From assembly GCA_047975265.1 (NCBI GenBank), contig JBKEDE010000061.1, forward strand, positions 1 to 13,248: 13,248 nucleotides of DNA, written 5' to 3'. Of this stretch, positions 12,860 to 13,248 are shown piece by piece. Position 1 is the first letter of the stretch; every line of letters begins with the position of its first letter. The DNA is from UJ101 sp047975265 (lineage in GTDB: Bacteria > Bacteroidota > Bacteroidia > Flavobacteriales > UJ101). Both the position numbers and the translations under genes were made by a program. The notes under the pieces were generated by a model. The model had not been told where the DNA came from. It saw only the letters and a list, made by a program, of their open reading frames with translations, and ran no database searches.

Positions 12860-12878
12860 CCTATTGTTTTTATGGGGT
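12860..12878 (+). repeat. nrfA upstream box 2 (proximal copy)
   Basis: CCTATTGTTTTTATGGGGT differs from box 1 by one substitution and one extra T. The TATGGGGT ends of the two copies are 52 bases apart, about five helical turns, so both face the same side of the DNA. Box 2 covers the place where the -33 TTG should be. Confidence 0.6.
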
Positions 12879-12893
12879 TATAATTAAAAATAG

Positions 12894-12901
12894 TATATTT
12901 G
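12894..12901 (+). promoter_or_regulatory. -7 promoter element of nrfA
   Basis: TATATTTG fully matches TAnnTTTG, 30 bases before the ATG. The -33 position holds TATGGGG of box 2 instead of TTG, which suggests a promoter that needs an activator. Confidence 0.6.
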
Positions 12902-12931
12902 AAATCTAAAAATTTAAATAAAACAATACAA

Positions 12932-13248
12932 ATGAATAAAACAACACAAAATTGGCTCATCTTTCTTGCAACGGTATTAATCGCTTTTTTTGTAAGCTGG
13001 CTTGGTTCCAACATCACAGAGAAGAATACTGAAGCACGATTTGCCGGAGGCTCAAAAGCCGAAATAGGGGATATGGACACCCGAAACGAAGTATGGGGTA
13101 AGAACTATCCCAAACAATTTGAGACGTATTATGAAACTGCGGACACTGCATTTGCGAGTAAATACAACGGTTCCCATACCATTGATGAACTGGAAGAAGA
13201 CCCTATGCTGGTGATGCTTTGGGCCGGTTACGGATTCTCGAAAGGTTA
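12932..13248 (+). CDS. nrfA: Ammonia-forming cytochrome c nitrite reductase, N-terminal part (cut by window end)
   Basis: NrfA reduces nitrite to ammonium with six electrons in the periplasm, using five haems. The window holds the first 105 residues. MNKTTQNWLIFLATVLIAFFVSWLGS is a signal or anchor helix (core about 8-25). The mature start has RNEVWGKNYPKQFETYYET at 51-69 and DELEEDPMLVMLWAGYGFSKGY, the well-conserved segment before the first haem site. The haem motifs (CXXCK and CXXCH) lie beyond the window, so completeness is unknown. The quinol-oxidising partner gene nrfH, usually just upstream in Bacteroidota, is absent between dapA and nrfA. I counted 136 G+C in these 317 bases (43%), somewhat above its neighbours. 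The ATG at 12932 is 30 bases after a -7 element with twin upstream boxes. Confidence 0.9.
   Translation, partial: MNKTTQNWLIFLATVLIAFFVSWLGSNITEKNTEARFAGGSKAEIGDMDTRNEVWGKNYPKQFETYYETADTAFASKYNGSHTIDELEEDPMLVMLWAGYGFSKG

Larger units (their letters stand above)
12549..12931. other. Gene-free region between dapA and nrfA
   Basis: These 383 bases hold no gene that I can support. The left part has a GC-containing hairpin: CAATA (12557-12561) and CGC (12565-12567) pair with GCG (12579-12581) and TATTG (12583-12587). It has no T run, so it is not an ordinary terminator. A second small dyad, ATGTG (12642-12646) with CACAT (12656-12660), is near the middle. The right part is extremely AT-rich and contains the two nrfA boxes and the nrfA -7 element. 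The left 200 bases could be remnants of a lost gene or mobile element; I recognise none. Confidence 0.5.

Noticed and set aside
12781..13080. Leftward frame of 99 codons across the nrfA start
   Set aside because: It overlaps the conserved N-terminus of NrfA and the nrfA promoter boxes, and has no recognisable features.
1..13248. CRISPR arrays, tRNA or rRNA genes, prophage or toxin-antitoxin modules
   Set aside because: I looked for regularly spaced repeats, cloverleaf-like sequences, rRNA words and small paired genes, and found none that I could support.

Overview
The window looks like a low-GC chromosome segment from a flavobacterium (Bacteroidota, class Flavobacteriia). Three things support this. 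The housekeeping proteins ThiL, AccA, L19, the split 5'-nucleotidase and the DUF6913-DapA pair have the sequence character I associate with that class. Promoters follow the Bacteroidota pattern (TTG, 19-20 bases, TAnnTTTG). Shine-Dalgarno sites are mostly weak and spacers are very AT-rich. I cannot name a genus.

Left part (1-1280): the 3' end of an IS4-type transposase gene runs in from outside the window. Its element end abuts, and may supply the stop codon of, a leftward gene for an unrecognised three-helix membrane protein. A gene-free AT-rich stretch follows. Middle left (1281-4670): a PhnP-like metallo-beta-lactamase-fold hydrolase converges on thiL (thiamine-phosphate kinase). An unrecognised lipoprotein gene diverges from thiL, and then comes cysH, whose cysteine pairs mark it as an iron-sulfur APS/PAPS reductase. 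Middle (4740-7540): a padR-pspC operon has four-base translational overlap and a 25-bp palindrome across its promoter. A monocistronic rplS follows, with a perfect promoter, a possible structured leader and a strong bidirectional terminator. Right (7570-11130): a leftward series encodes a split 5'-nucleotidase (C-terminal domain first, then catalytic domain), a DMT/EamA transporter and accA, which has its own promoter element. Far right (11140-13248): rightward DUF6913-dapA, a 383-base gene-free region with two direct-repeat boxes, and the start of nrfA (ammonia-forming nitrite reductase), cut by the window end.

Most of this is core metabolism: thiamine, sulfate assimilation, fatty acid synthesis, lysine/peptidoglycan precursor synthesis, nucleotide salvage and translation. 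I see no clear new multi-gene system. The least explained signals are regulatory: the palindrome over the padR promoter, the twin boxes about five helical turns apart before nrfA, a thiL promoter that implies a leaderless mRNA, and the divergent, overlapping promoters at the DUF6913 start. The least explained proteins are the CxxC membrane protein beside the IS end, the four-cysteine lipoprotein and DUF6913.
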